Shown here one piece after another: positions 1 to 10,552 of a DNA stretch of 64,000 bases. A program made the position numbers and the translations under genes. The stretch covers positions 38,370,338 to 38,434,337 of the forward strand of contig NC_060059.1 in NCBI RefSeq assembly GCF_020283565.1, written 5' to 3'. Within the stretch, counting starts at the first letter, position 1, and each line of letters opens with the position of its first letter. The notes under the pieces were generated by a model. The model was not told the DNA's origin, ran no database searches, and was given only the letters and a program-made list of their open reading frames with translations. This stretch comes from Trifolium pratense (taxonomy: Eukaryota > Streptophyta > Magnoliopsida > Fabales > Fabaceae).

Positions 1-600
1 AGATTGCTTACAACATGCAACTAAGTGTTTTTTATACTTGCAGAAATTGGTGGTGATTTTATAATTCCAAAAAATTCAATTCAAGGAATTGAATACTTCA
101 CCGTCACTCATATAGTCATATCACAATCTTTGGATGAAGATCTAACCATTTACATTTTCACATATTTTTTTTAAAAAAATTGATTGATGAATATTATGAG
201 TAGTCTAATTATCCGATCATTATTTAATGACTCAGATCTTTACGTGACCGCTAATTGCAGTGAATCCAGATCCACAATTTAAAGAAGCCTAAAGAAAACC
301 CAATAAACAAATGGAAATATTGTAGTTTACATGCATCATTATAACATTCTGCAAAAAATGAATGTAAAGTGAAAGAGGAAGAAGAGAGAAAGATAAATAT
401 GATAAAAATAATTCAAGGGCAAGAAAGTCTAATTCAGATGCCCAATCAGTGAAACTAGCGAAAGAAAACTTCATATGTGCATATGTACGTATATAGAATA
501 TACAAAATTGAATTATGATATATATAGAAGGAGCTAGCATATGGTTTTCATTTTCATGTGTAAGTTATATATATAGATCAATTCATCAAAGAAACCAGAT
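1..600. other. AT-rich flank, no gene seen
   Basis: No coding pattern or structured repeat is recognised here. The only longer open frame (minus, 289-540) has low-complexity hydrophobic composition and no family resemblance. The stretch lies downstream of the MIR396 precursor on the minus strand and may hold part of its primary transcript. Confidence 0.5.
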
Positions 601-604
601 CATC

Positions 605-712
605 ATAATGATTTTCCACGACCTTCTTGAATTGTGCTATAATTCATGAAATTATGTTGCATTGAGAAACCATATGCAATACAGTTCAAGAAAGCCGTGG
701 AAGACCACTAAG
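605..712 (-). ncRNA. MIR396: MIR396-type microRNA precursor
   Basis: The minus strand folds into one hairpin of about 108 nt. The 5' arm, complement of 682-702, reads as a 21-nt miR396: it begins TTCCACGGC, ends TTGAACTG, and differs from the canonical miR396a I remember only at position 7 (G for A). The 3' arm (about 613-634) carries the matching star strand. The pairing covers more than 30 bp, and the few arm differences are mostly G-U wobbles, as in a working precursor. The loop is about 45 nt. A TATATATA run at 846-853 lies upstream on the same strand and could be the promoter, but that is weak. miR396 guides cleavage of growth-regulating factor (GRF) transcripts; this role is known for the family, not shown here. 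No protein gene overlaps it. Confidence 0.85.
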
Positions 713-1220
713 AAGACCATTCATATATTAATCAACTCTCTTCTATGAAACAGTTTTTTTTTTTTTTTTTCAGAATATACCAAAGAAAGAGATAGAGATG
801 GAAGAGAGTGGAGTACATGGTTTGCCTAACTCTTGGTGACTTCAATATATATACATGTGATGTCAAATGAGATAAAGATCGGTGTTATTTGTTTGTTTTT
901 TTTATTTTTATTTTTTTTATAAGCGATCAGTGTTATTTGTAGGGGTGTAACCGGTTCGGTTTGAATCAATTTTTAGTTATAAAAATGTTCAATCTCACGA
1001 AGTATTTATCGGTTTAGTTTGACTTGAACTTTAGTATTTTTCATAAATGAAACCGAATTAAATTAACTCGTTTGATTCAATTGATCGGTCTAAAATGTTT
1101 TTTTTCCTTCAAATAATATATTCATTTTGTGTATTTTCTACTATCATTTTTTTTGGGTATATTTCCTATTACAAATTTTCCAAACTATTTTTTTTCTTAC
1201 AAACTATTTCTTGCTCTTTA

Positions 1221-1345
1221 CTCCACCCGTTCCAAAATATAAGCAAAAATGAGTCGAACAAACTTGATGTATTTGGCTCAAAATTTGGATCAAATACATT
1301 CACTTTTGTTGACCAACTTTTGCTTATATTTTGGGACGGAGGGAG
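1221..1345. mobile_element. Stowaway-type MITE
   Basis: The ends are inverted repeats of the CTCCC...CCAAAATATAAGC type, and TA dinucleotides flank both ends (1219-1220 and 1346-1347). Length is about 125 bp. This is the common Tc1/mariner-derived Stowaway form. Two more copies lie at 32380-32503 and 48695-48818. Confidence 0.85.
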
Positions 1346-1468
1346 TATTTTTTAAAATTAAATAAATCGTTACAACATGCTCAAAATTAAATAAATATAC
1401 AAAAAAAGAGCAAACTTTAAGATAAGAAAGCAAATGACAAAGTATAGTAAACTAAAAATTACAGAGGT

Positions 1469-1792
1469 TGTTAAGAAGTCCTACATCAGATGTAACTGAA
1501 CATAAGTTTATATGTAAGAGACTATCTTCACCTTATAAGCCATTTTTTATGGTTGAGTTAGAATCTACTCCCAATTGTATAAGTTGATATCAAAAGTCTC
1601 TCTACACGATCCGTTGGACTACCTACCATTTCTATCTATGCACTAAGTTCAATAATGCTCGATGTGAGAGAGTGTGTTAAGAAGTCCACATCAAATGTGA
1701 GAAGGTCTGAACATGAGTTTATAATTAGAGACAATCACCACCTTATAAGTCACTTTTATAAGATTAAGTTAGACCCAACATTCAATTATAAG
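1469..1792 (+). mobile_element. Degenerate TRIM retroelement
   Basis: Two diverged direct repeats starting TGTTAAGAAGTCC (1469 and 1675) flank a short interior. Just after the left repeat is a decayed methionine-tRNA primer site (TTGATATCAAAAG, normally TGGTATCAGAG). A purine-rich run, GATGTGAGAGAGTG, precedes the right repeat. The layout matches the intact TRIM at 18891-19243, of which this is an old relative. No target duplication is seen. Confidence 0.65.
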
Positions 1793-1799
1793 ATATCTG

Positions 1800-3530
1800 T
1801 CAATTTATTCATGAATGTTCCTTTTAGTTTAAAACAGAATGAACTACTACAAATCCAATTAATAACTAGATAATCAAAATGGAAAGATCAATTAATAAAA
1901 AGAAAAACAAAATGGAAAGAACTAGGTTGGTTTTCATCATTCCGATTTAATTTTTGAATCCAATTATCAAACTAGAACAAATTGATTGATTTTTTTTAAA
2001 AAAATTTAAATCTTCGATTTAATCGATTTTGTCTAATCCATTTATACTCTTAATTATTTAAAATACTATTACATATCATTTTTTTTTTTGTAAAATAGTT
2101 TATTGGTTATAGTCAGTGGCGGAGCCAACAGGGGGCTAGGGGTGGCTATGGTCCCCCACCTTTTTTTTTTATAGTAATTTTATAGTAATTAATTGTATAT
2201 TAATACCTTAGATTTTTTTATAAGTGACAATTAAGTCAATAAAAATTAATGTATTTGGTTCATAATATAGCTCAGAGATGGATCAATTTTTGTTGACTCA
2301 ATTATCTCTTATAAAAAGGACTAAAGGGAGAACTATATATCTATTGAGCCTTTGTCTTTCATGGTAAAAGAAGTGTGCAACCATTCAGTATGTTTGGAGT
2401 GAAATTTGTTCTTGACACATTTTGGGAATGAGGCTTTTGAATAATGCGTTTATGTTTGGTTAGTAATTGTGGCTGTTTATTTTTGTTCGCCGTTTTGGTG
2501 TGCGAAGCCCATGTATTATTTTGTTTAGGGTTAAATATATTTTTGGTCCTTATAGTTTCACAGAATTTTCATTTTAGTTTTTAAAGTTTGTTTTCACACA
2601 TTTTAGTCCCTAAGTTTCATCACTCAATGTTTTTAGCCCCTGCCATCCACATGGATTAAAGGATGATGACGTGGCAGTGCCACGTCACTGCCACATGTAT
2701 TTTATTTTTTCTTTTGGGTTTGCCACGTCACCGATCAATTTTTTTTTAAAATGTTTTTGTCAGTTTTTTTTTTCAATTTTTTTTTGCAACCTCATTCCCA
2801 ATTAAAAAAGAAAAGAAAAATTAGTTCGTTAAAGATTTGTTTTTTTAGTTTGTTAATGTTAATAATTTTTTTTATTTATTTTGAAAAAAAATTATTAACA
2901 TTAAGAAACTAAAAAATAATGTTAATGTTAATAATTAAATGGGTTAAATACGTGTTTAGTCCCTATATTTTTTTTATGGTGAAAAACCTACATTTTTTTT
3001 TCCATCAACACTTTTAATCCCGGGTTAAAATTTTAACAGACTTGACACCTATTTTTACTAAAAAATAAATTTAATTTAATTTAACTAGAAAAAAACAAAA
3101 TAATTTTTTTTATAAGCACAAAAACAAAATAAACATAACAAAAAAAATTCTTGGTGCCTTAAATTTATTATATATATGTAGTAGTTTTTATCAAGTGGAT
3201 CTATATGTCTTGAAGAATTTGATTTTATAAAGTTGAAATACATGAATGTTCACATAAATTTGCAATACACCTTACAATTATATGCTTACATTTGATTGAT
3301 AAAAGTTTAATAACTTGATGTTTTAGCTTTAGATTGACAAGTCCAAGTTCGTCACACCTGGCAGAAGAGAAACAAAATTGTTGTTTGACTTGCTAATTAT
3401 AGTCTTTCAAACAGTTCTTTTAGTTGTTCTATTATGGAGTTTCCTTTTAGTAAACTCTGGAAATTGTTTTTTGATCCGGGGCTTGCATCCGTAAAATATT
3501 AGACTAATTCTTTAATTTCATTTTCTCGTT
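1800..3530. other. Intergenic stretch with repeat fragments
   Basis: No gene is seen. A diverged Stowaway-like inverted repeat lies at about 2205-2335. A GTGGCGGAGCC motif near 2107 resembles a transposon end. Starts of two GGGTTAAATA repeats (2528 and 2941) are present without clear partners. Long T and A runs dominate 2740-3120. From about 3240 to 3310 the sequence begins to resemble the shared 3' flank of the HyPRP units. Confidence 0.5.
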
Positions 3531-3535
3531 GGAAT

Positions 3536-3719
3536 GAGATATTCTTGCATGGTCTCATGACCAAGAAATATCTATTTGGTCACACACTCAAAACATAATA
3601 AATTATATAATTATTTAAAAAAATATATATTATTTAATTATTACTTTTTCTACATTGACCTTTTTGAGTGTGTGACCAAATAAATATTTCTTGATCATGA
3701 GACCGTACAAGAATATCTC
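3536..3719. mobile_element. Mutator-like MITE with 9-bp target duplication
   Basis: A 184-bp palindromic element with arms of about 58 bp (3537-3594 against 3661-3718). It begins GAGATATTCTTG and ends with the exact reverse complement. The 9-bp repeat CGTTGGAAT stands directly on both sides (3527-3535 and 3720-3728). A 9-bp duplication is the signature of Mutator-like transposition. Confidence 0.88.
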
Positions 3720-4090
3720 CGTTGGAATTAGGTTCCCTTTTATAAAAATAAAAAATAAAAATTGTAAATTGGCATTTTTGGACTTTTTAGACTTGGTTTT
3801 ATAAAAGGTTGTCCTGAAATTTGCAAGAAATATCTCTCGTGAGATGTAGCAGCACTCTTCTCACAATTCCAATAAGCCCAATTTTTTTTTTCTTTCTTAA
3901 ATTATAATGCATTTACTGCATAAATGTAAGTATGACAACCACAATCATCAAATGAAAGTTCTCCAAATTTATTATTAGGAATTACAAGTACAAAGTTGCA
4001 AAATAAGGCAAACATAATTGCCCTTTTATTAAAATGTCACATCTCACACAAGAACTGATATCGTGCATGTTTGAATTAAGTAGTTGACGA

Positions 4091-4188
4091 TAAAATCAAC
4101 ATAATCACAATGACATGTCAATTTTGATAAAAGCTACGCTCTGTAGTTTCAACAAAATCATAATATCACGTGATTTCATAAAAATCAA
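4091..4188 (-). repeat. Shared 3' hairpin, HyPRP unit 1
   Basis: A short inverted repeat (ATTTTGATAAAAGC pairing with AAAATCA-type sequence) begins about 100 bp past the HyPRP stop codon. Related copies occupy the same place after all five other HyPRP genes, so it predates the tandem duplications. It may lie in the 3' UTR. Confidence 0.6.
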
Positions 4189-4285
4189 GCACATATAAAC
4201 ATAACTACAATAAAAACAACAATGAAAATAGTAGTGACATAACATAAGTACGTAATAGCATGGCTTGATCCTTTGACATGAAACT

Positions 4286-5101
4286 CTAAGAACATTGGAA
4301 GCCAGATGGAACAGATTTTTCACAAGCACTAAGTATGAGACTTAGTGTGACAGGAACATCCAAGTTGATACCAAGAACATTAGCCTTAATAGCGGTACAA
4401 AGACAAAGTGCTGCATCCAAATCAGCCAAACCTTGAATCAAAGCACAACAATTGCTAGAAGCAGGACTTCCAACAATAACATTACCAAGTCCTAAAATAT
4501 TAGCACAAACACCTAGTTTTAATGTGTCACTAGGACATTTTTGTGTGGTTGAAGGAGGTGGGGTACTAGCCTGAGGTGGAGGACTAGCATTTGGTGTTGT
4601 TGAAGGTGGTGGAGAGCTAGCATTAGGTGTTGTTGATGGTGGTGGAGGACTAGCATTTGGTGTTGTTGAAGGTGGTGGAGGGCTAGCATTAGGTGTTGAA
4701 GGTGGTGGGGTACTAGCCTTAGGTGGAGGGCTAGCATTAGGTGTTGTTGAAGGTGGTGGAGGACTAGCCTTAGGTGTTTTTGATGGTGGTGGAGGGCTAG
4801 CATTAGGTGTTGAAGGTGGTGGGGTACTAGCCTTAGGTGGAGGGCTAGCATTAGGTGTTGTTGATGGTGGTGGAGGACTGGCCTTAGGTGTTTTTGAAGG
4901 TGGTGGGGTACTAGCCTTAGGTGGAGGGCTAGCATTAGGTGTTGTTGAATATGGAGGAGGACTAGCCTTAGGTGTTGTTGATGGTGGTGGAGGACAAGGT
5001 GAAGGTGGTGGAGGGCTAGGCTTAGGTGTTGGATGAGAGAATGTTGAATAAGCAAGGAGAGAAAACAATATAATGAGTGCACTAAGTTTGTTGGAAGCCA
5101 T
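4286..5101 (-). CDS. Hybrid proline-rich protein 1 (long spacer)
   Basis: A 271-residue secreted cell-wall-type protein of the HyPRP/DC2.15 family. The signal peptide is residues 1-23 ([13 protein letters not shown]...). A proline-rich spacer of about 165 residues built from repeated [11 protein letters not shown] and [11 protein letters not shown] modules follows. The C-terminal eight-cysteine domain (189-271) has spacing C-x9-C-x18-CC-x13-CxC-x24-C-x9-C. The start is set at the MASNK methionine shared with all paralogs; the open frame runs 31 codons further up but would cover the TATA region. Oddities: it is the only paralog lacking the ACG[ST]CKP segment after the signal peptide, apparently an in-frame deletion, and it has by far the longest spacer. 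There is no intron. Family members are linked to cell-wall and stress functions; the exact role here is unknown. Confidence 0.93.
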   Translation of the reverse strand: MASNKLSALIILFSLLAYSTFSHPTPKPSPPPPSPCPPPPSTTPKASPPPYSTTPNASPPPKASTPPPSKTPKASPPPPSTTPNASPPPKASTPPPSTPNASPPPPSKTPKASPPPPSTTPNASPPPKASTPPPSTPNASPPPPSTTPNASPPPPSTTPNASSPPPSTTPNASPPPQASTPPPSTTQKCPSDTLKLGVCANILGLGNVIVGSPASSNCCALIQGLADLDAALCLCTAIKANVLGINLDVPVTLSLILSACEKSVPSGFQCS

Positions 5102-5182
5102 TGTTATGAAATGAAGACTAATGTTTTTGTGTGTTTTGATGTTTGAATAATAGAATGAGAAACAAAGGGGGAATTGGATCAC

Positions 5183-5190
5183 TTTTATAG
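5183..5190 (-). promoter_or_regulatory. TATA box of HyPRP 1
   Basis: On the minus strand GCCTATAAAAGTG lies about 85 bp before the ATG. The same CCTATAAAAATGG context recurs at a similar distance before the other HyPRP genes. Confidence 0.75.
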
Positions 5191-5194
5191 GCAA

Positions 5195-6508
5195 TTGTTA
5201 TTTAGTGTTGTTAATTTTTTCCTACTAGACTTCTAGAATGTCTCATAACTAAGTCAAACCATATTATAGAACAATTGCTATTAATTTGTTAAATTCAAAT
5301 TTATATCAGATATTTTTTATCTTATTTATTTGTAACACTTTAGTTATTTATATATATTTTTTTATCATTTAAACTTTTTATCTTTTATAACACGTACATA
5401 TAAATTATTTTTCATATTTTTTATTAAAAAAATGCATAATTTTATTTTTCATTTTTTATTAGAATTAAACAAAATCATAATTTTGACAAACATCGTTCAT
5501 TATCTTCATTAATATTTTGTATCTCTAATATTTGATTTCTGCCATTAAGAGGATATCAACAACAACAACAATGTTTTGTTTTTTGAATTTTTAATTTTTT
5601 TTTTGTTTAAAGATGATAAAAATATGAATATATTGATGAAAATGATGAATGATTTTCATCAAAATTTTGGGTTTGTTTAATTTTAATTAAAAAAATAGAA
5701 AAAAAAATTATATGTGCGCATCATAAAAGATAAATGTCCTATATTATCTTTACATCAATACTTGATAAAATTATTTTGACAAGTATTATTTTTTGTCTAA
5801 TAGTCTAGTGGCTACAAATTTCACCTTAAAAATGAATAAGTGGGTCCGGGTTTTGAACTCATGCTCGTGCATAAAATATGTGATGTCCTTAACGACTGAA
5901 TTAAGCTCGCATGGACTAAAATTATTATCTTTATTTCATTTATAAACATTTTCTTAACATGCGGGAAATAAGTGCGGAGGAAGAAATAGTAGAGAGATCT
6001 CTCCTTATAGTGGCGTATGCAAGAGTTTAATTATTTGTAAGATTTAATTATAGAGGTTTGATTAATGAAATGTACGCTTCATTTTAAACTATTCTTATTC
6101 TACAATGTTGGGGAGCATGAATAGGCAAAATTTAGTGTTACGCTTGAAAAATATGAACAAATGTACTCTTGTATAGTGATTTGAGAAGAGAGTGTAAAGA
6201 GAAGAGGAAAAAAAGAAAGAAAGGGTCGTATGAACAATTTATAGTATAATATTTTTGTCTAAATAAATGTGTTCATATAACATTTTTGTTCTTCAAATTA
6301 ATTAATAGGTGGTATCAGAGTGAAGTTTAATTTAAAGTGGTCGACTTGAGGAAAAAATCTCTAATGTGATATAGTTGCATGGATGATCTCACCGCGTGAA
6401 AAAGATATAGTTGTGTAGCACAAAATTAGAGTACATGCTTGGCATGTGTCTCAAGCTTCAGGGGGCGTATGCGCCTCATGGCGAGGCGCTTCACTAAAAT
6501 CATGTTTA
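5195..6508. other. Intergenic stretch upstream of HyPRP 1
   Basis: No gene is seen. The first 100 bp continue the HyPRP promoter. Long T-rich tracts follow to about 5760. From 5795 there is a dispersed repeat, listed separately. The rest is AT-rich unique-looking sequence. Confidence 0.5.
5795..5925. repeat. Dispersed retroelement-like repeat, copy 1
   Basis: The sequence contains TAGTCTAGTGGCTACAAATTT, a TTTTGAACTC segment like a polymerase III box B, and a CTGAATTAAGCTCGC end. Related copies lie at about 16310-16445 and 51645-51780. The layout suggests a tRNA-derived SINE or a LINE 3' tail. The family name is not certain. Confidence 0.5.
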
Positions 6509-6526
6509 ATTAATAAGAGGAACTCA

Positions 6527-6700
6527 CTTGGGGTTGGTCGAGTGGTGTTGGTTTGAGCCCTTGGAGTATGCTCCTCTCAAGGTCTCAGGTTCGATTCTCA
6601 CTGGTGCCAATTTCGGTGGGCTAAGTCCATACAGAGCAAAAAAAACTCTGGATTAGTCGGTCCTAAGACCGGATACCAAGTTTTCAAAAAAAAAAAAAAA
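6527..6700 (+). mobile_element. tRNA-derived SINE with target duplication
   Basis: A short retroposon of about 174 bp. It has an internal polymerase III promoter: box A-like TGGTCGAGTGG near its start and box B-like GGTTCGATTC near 6589. It ends in a run of 16 A residues (6686-6701). Direct repeats of 18 bp, ATTAATAAGAGGAAYTCA, flank it (6509-6526 and 6701-6718, one mismatch), as expected for LINE-assisted insertion. It encodes no protein. Confidence 0.88.
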
Positions 6701-6867
6701 ATTAATAAGAGGAATTCAGTTTCAATACTTCCAACCCTAAAATTAAATATAGATTGACTTTTTAGGTAAATTATGAGCATTATGAGACATCATAGTAACT
6801 AATAGACATCAGAGAGACATCTAGTAGTACTAGTCTTATATCTCTAAATACGGAATGACTAGTTAAA

Positions 6868-7245
6868 CAAAAGATGAAAAAAATGTAGTAGCGAAACAGA
6901 GCTAGGCAAAAGATAAGGAATTACACACATATTGACAAGTTGTTTTTTCTGACAAAATACACGTTGACAATTTGTGATTGTGATATTTTGCATGTTGTTT
7001 TCAGCCTATTACGTTAAAATTATAATTAGAAAATGGGGTACGTAGATCGAGTTTGTCTTTGTTTCATTTCATCCTTGTTACTAGGTTGTTAACATGAATT
7101 ATTGAAATCAATTCACATTCCTAGAATTCTTATGTCGGTATATGGTTACAATTGCAGTGGCTATAGCAAAGTCAGCACATCCTTTAGAAGGTGACGGATG
7201 TAAGAGTCAAAGTAAATAAATATGATTTTATTATTATTAAAATTG
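6868..7245 (-). repeat. Co-duplicated upstream block A (HyPRP 1)
   Basis: This non-coding block recurs upstream of most HyPRP genes. Shared landmarks in order are TTGACAAGTTG, ATATTTTGCA, TATTACGTTAAAA, GGGGTA...TTTGTC...TTTCAT, TTGTTAACATGAATTATTG, and a strongly conserved core CCTTTAGAAGGTGACRGAT followed by AAGAGTCAA. Read in the gene direction the core contains a W-box-like TTGACTC. It lies about 1.8-2.1 kb before the HyPRP 1 ATG. Confidence 0.7.
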
Positions 7246-8100
7246 CATAAAGGTCTTAGTTGGCTAACGAACTAAAAGACAATGAAAGAGGATTAATCCA
7301 TGAAGGAAAAAACTTTGTCCCTATTGTGAATTTCTTTAACTCTTCCAAAATGTGTTAAGTACAAAATTTTGGGTTTTGGAAAATTACTAAATTAAGGAAA
7401 ACAAAAGTAACGTGAGAGTAAAATGACAGTTTGATTGATTAACTGTGTCTAAAACGAATTTTAGAAGTGATATTTATAGACAACAAGATTCATCGCATAA
7501 TCCTATTAGATATGAATGTTGCCTATACAAACCTCATGACCACTACTGAAAACACGCTTGTTAGTGAGAGTTTTTAAGTGGAGGTTTTATAAAACCCCCG
7601 CAAATTAGGTGAGAATATAAAATAGGAAAAACAATTTCACTCAATGCACTCTTGAAGATTTTGTCAACACTAGACTTATTCACTTTTAAAAGTAAAATTC
7701 TAGCCACTTGACTAAAAAAACAATAAATCTGATGCATAAGGGACACCAAGATTTTGACATGGAAACCTTGCAGCGTCCCCCAAAAGTAATGATAAAAAAG
7801 CTAAAACCCCCTCCGGCCCTAATCTTGAGTTCTTCTATCTTTTTATTTTTATCCTAAAACGTTGTTGTCTTAATAAATCAATGTACAATTAATTATGTTT
7901 TACTATTTGTACCCTTACAGAAACAAAAAACATTCATTAAATGAATTATACTTTTTCTTAATAAATTAAGGGTAAAAATTACTTAACTTATTCAAATTTA
8001 TTATTTCTTAATTCATATACCAAACTCTAAAAGAACCAAATATTAGAGACGGAGAGAATACTATATACATTATTCACTAAACTTTACTCTTTGTTGGGAG
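7246..8100. other. Intergenic stretch with a CACTA-like terminus
   Basis: No gene is seen. At about 7540, CACTACTGAAAACACG resembles the terminus of a CACTA transposon and is followed by GTGAGAG and GTGGAGG subterminal motifs. No matching opposite end was found, so it is treated as a remnant. The segment near 7740-7780 faintly resembles LTR retrotransposon sequence. Confidence 0.4.
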
Positions 8101-8107
8101 GTGAAGT

Positions 8108-8480
8108 TTTTTTTAAACGGCTAAATTTTATTAATAATACAACTGAGCCCAAGACGAGCATGGTTCACATACAAGTACATCACAAAGGAAGAAAAATAAA
8201 CTAGCGAAAACATCTAATCCACCAATACTCGTTACATGCGCTTAAATTAAAAATCCCTGAACAAACTACTTCAAAAGTACAACAAAATCAAAATAACAGC
8301 ATACCAACGCCTCCACCCATCCTCCTCAACATAAACCTCGTCGCATCAGCCACAACCGAAACGACATTCTCGAAGCCAAACAAGATTCGCTGCACTAAAC
8401 ACCAAAACCAAAACCTTTGAAAGACACCAACACCAACACTAACACCAAAACCTTTGAAAGACCCGAATCGAGACAATAAG
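8108..8480 (-). mobile_element. Retroelement 3' fragment, minus strand
   Basis: On the minus strand the sequence ends AATAAAATTTAGCCGTTT followed by a run of A, like the 3' end of a LINE or retrocopy. A 62-codon open frame (8288-8476) with an internal duplication of a TTTGAAAGAC segment precedes it. No domain is recognised. Confidence 0.4.
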
Positions 8481-8685
8481 CCAAACCCTTTGGAATATCA
8501 GCAGTGATTACAATAAAGGACGGAATTGGATTAAAATTATGTTCTCATATATACATTTGTGTGTTGAGCCGATGATGGATAAGATCCGATTCATTTCTTT
8601 CTTAAAAATGGTTTTGGGTAAGAAAGACAGGATCTTCACGTACCTTTTACGAGGAACACTTTCTATGCAAGTGCTAATGTTTTAT

Positions 8686-8862
8686 GGAGAATGTTAACTT
8701 GTGCCCTTAAGGCACATGTTAAGGAAGCAAAAATAGAAATTATTAAATGCTAATTTGTGCATTTTGACGTTTGAAGCATTAAATTTCTTGTATCATTAAA
8801 TGTTGAATTTCTATTTTGGTATATCTTAACATGTGCCTTAAGGGCACATGTTAACAAGACCC
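8686..8862. mobile_element. Mutator-like MITE with palindromic ends
   Basis: A 177-bp element. Each end carries GTTAACATGTGCCCTTAAGG-like sequence that is itself palindromic, and the ends are inverted relative to each other. The 9-bp repeat ATGTTTTAT flanks it exactly (8677-8685 and 8863-8871). Confidence 0.78.
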
Positions 8863-8871
8863 ATGTTTTAT

Positions 8872-9545
8872 TTCATATCTTTTTCTTGTTGCTTTCATTT
8901 GGTGGACTTTCTGTTGTGTCACATCTTCTCTCGATATATATACTTTTATTTTGGGTTTGCCTCTTGTTTTATTGGATTGGAAATACCCTGGGGGTCCTTT
9001 TATTTTTCTTTATATTCAAGTTTTATACCAAAAATACACAATTGTCACCCGTTTCATTTTCATCCATATGATAGTTGTCTATAAATCAAATATTAATGTG
9101 GTAAATGTTTCTGTAACCATAAAAATAAAATAAAAGTGGTGAATGTTTCTTTTGGAGCTACCGTATCGTTGTATTCTTAATCATTAAATAAAAGTGTTTA
9201 TATATTTAATAATTACTTCTCTTATATATCTTTTTCACCTTCTATTTATTTTATTATCATTAACTCTTGGTTTAATTATTGTATCATTCAGTTCCATAAG
9301 CAATTTAATTACATGCTGCATGTGCTTCAATTCTCACAACTCCATTAAACCCAATAAAATATAAATTACGATAATCCATACAAATTTAAGTAAAATATGA
9401 GTGACAAGAAATCATAAAATGAAACTTTGCCAAATTTATTAAAATTCAAAGAACAAGTTACTAAATGAGGCAAACATGCTTACCCCTTTTTTAAAATGAT
9501 ATAAATGCCACACACAAATAGATATAGTGCATAAATATTGACGAT
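8872..9545. other. Intergenic stretch, HyPRP 2 downstream flank
   Basis: No gene is seen; overlapping short frames at 8848-9133 are low-complexity. From about 9270 the sequence belongs to the co-duplicated HyPRP 3' flank, recognised by CATTCAGTTCC, AATTACATGCTGCATG and GAGGCAAACATGCTTACCCC. Confidence 0.5.
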
Positions 9546-9626
9546 GAGTTTAGCAGAATTACAGTAATACTGTAATTTTGACGAAAGTCACACTTTAAAA
9601 TTTCAACAAAATCATGATATCACCGA
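9546..9626 (-). repeat. Shared 3' hairpin, HyPRP unit 2
   Basis: It begins GAGTTTAGCAGAATTACAG and continues with TGTAATTTTGACGAAAG and AACAAAATCATG, an inverted repeat. The place and sequence match the hairpins after the other HyPRP genes; its far end is worn. Confidence 0.55.
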
Positions 9627-9676
9627 TCATGCACACAAATAATAGTAAGTATGGCTTGAACCTTTGATATGAAATT

Positions 9677-10243
9677 CTAAGAACATTGGAAACCAGAAGG
9701 AACAGATTTTTCACAAGCACTAAGTAGAAGACTTAGTGTGACAGGTACATCCAAGTTGATACCAAGAATATTAGCCTTAATAGCAGTACAAAGACAAAGT
9801 GCTGCATCCAAATCAGCCAAACCTTGAATCAATGCACAACACTTGCTTGAAGCAGGACTTCCAACAATAACATTAACAAGTCCTAAAACATCAGCACAAA
9901 CACCTAGTTTTAATGTGTCACTAGGACATTTTTGTGTTGTTGAAGGAGGTGGAGCACTAGCCTTAGGTGGAGGACTAGCATTTGGAGTTGTTGAAGGTGG
10001 TGGAGTACTAACCTTAGGTGGAGGACTAGCATTGGGTGTTGGTGGTGGATTACTAACCTTAGGTGGAGGGCTAGCATGTGGTGGAGGATGTGTTTTTGAT
10101 GGTGGTGGAGGACAAGGTGAAGGTGGTGGAGGGCTAGGCTTCGGTGTTGGAGGTGGTTTGCATGAACCACAAGCATGAGAGAATGTTGAATAAGCAAGGA
10201 GGGAAAACAATATAATGAGTGCACTAAGCTTGTTGGAAGCCAT
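9677..10243 (-). CDS. Hybrid proline-rich protein 2
   Basis: A 188-residue HyPRP. It has a signal peptide (1-23), the short motif ACGSCKPPP directly after the cleavage region, and a proline-rich spacer to about residue 105 with [11 protein letters not shown] and [15 protein letters not shown] modules. The eight-cysteine domain (106-188) has the same spacing as HyPRP 1. Like its paralogs it has no intron and ends SGFQCS. The start is the first methionine of the frame and matches the paralogs. The opposite strand is also open over the spacer because of the repeated CCN codons; that is a composition effect. Probable role: structural or signalling component at the cell wall/plasma membrane interface (family knowledge). 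Confidence 0.94.
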   Translation of the reverse strand: MASNKLSALIILFSLLAYSTFSHACGSCKPPPTPKPSPPPPSPCPPPPSKTHPPPHASPPPKVSNPPPTPNASPPPKVSTPPPSTTPNASPPPKASAPPPSTTQKCPSDTLKLGVCADVLGLVNVIVGSPASSKCCALIQGLADLDAALCLCTAIKANILGINLDVPVTLSLLLSACEKSVPSGFQCS

Positions 10244-10312
10244 TTTTATACTAATGTTTTTGTGTGTTTTGATGTTGAATAATAGAATGAGAAAGAAAGG
10301 GAGGATTAGACC

Positions 10313-10322
10313 ATTTTATAGG
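10313..10322 (-). promoter_or_regulatory. TATA box of HyPRP 2
   Basis: CCTATAAAATGG on the minus strand, about 75 bp before the ATG, in the context shared by the array. Confidence 0.75.
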
Positions 10323-10390
10323 CAAAATTTTGTTAGTGGTGTTAATTTGTTTTTTAACAAGAAATCTAGAATGTTTCATCACTAAAATAT

Positions 10391-10515
10391 TACTCATATC
10401 TCAACCGGCAGAAATGCCGAAATTGTTAGGTCGGGTGTTATGGATGTGGTTCAAACTCCGACCCCTCTATTTTTATATGTGTGAGTTTTCAATAACTTGT
10501 TATCCCATCTATTTA
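10391..10515 (+). repeat. SINE-like repeat
   Basis: TCTCAACCGGCAGAAATGCC is followed by GGTTCAAACTCCGACC, resembling polymerase III boxes A and B. A GTGTGAGTTTTCAATAA tail follows. A related piece lies at 49584-49685. Boundaries are uncertain. Confidence 0.45.
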
Positions 10516-10552
10516 TAAAAAATATATCATGCACAACTTATAACAATATAAC

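Noticed and set aside
2528..3060. Pair of GGGTTAAATA starts as one transposon
   Set aside because: Both face the same direction and no inverted partner end or target duplication was found.
4519..5082. Minus-strand leucine/histidine-rich frames overlapping HyPRP genes (also 9910-10224, 15651-15884, 21026-21226)
   Set aside because: A second frame of the same proline-rich codons; it lacks the conserved domain and is a shadow of the real gene.
4286..5194. N-terminally extended HyPRP 1 start (and 31217-31750 for HyPRP 6)
   Set aside because: The extensions cover the TATA box and leader, are not shared among paralogs, and precede a good signal peptide at the MASNK/MASTK methionine.
6540..6610. 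A tRNA gene inferred from box A and box B
   Set aside because: No cloverleaf forms; the A tail and target duplications show a SINE.
9843..10178. Long plus-strand open frames antisense to HyPRP spacers (also at 15584-15865, 20962-21207, 24158-24385)
   Set aside because: They recur because the antisense of repeated CCN proline codons is GGN glycine codons without stops, and they start at the same antisense position of the cysteine domain. They follow the sense gene's homology and have no own features.
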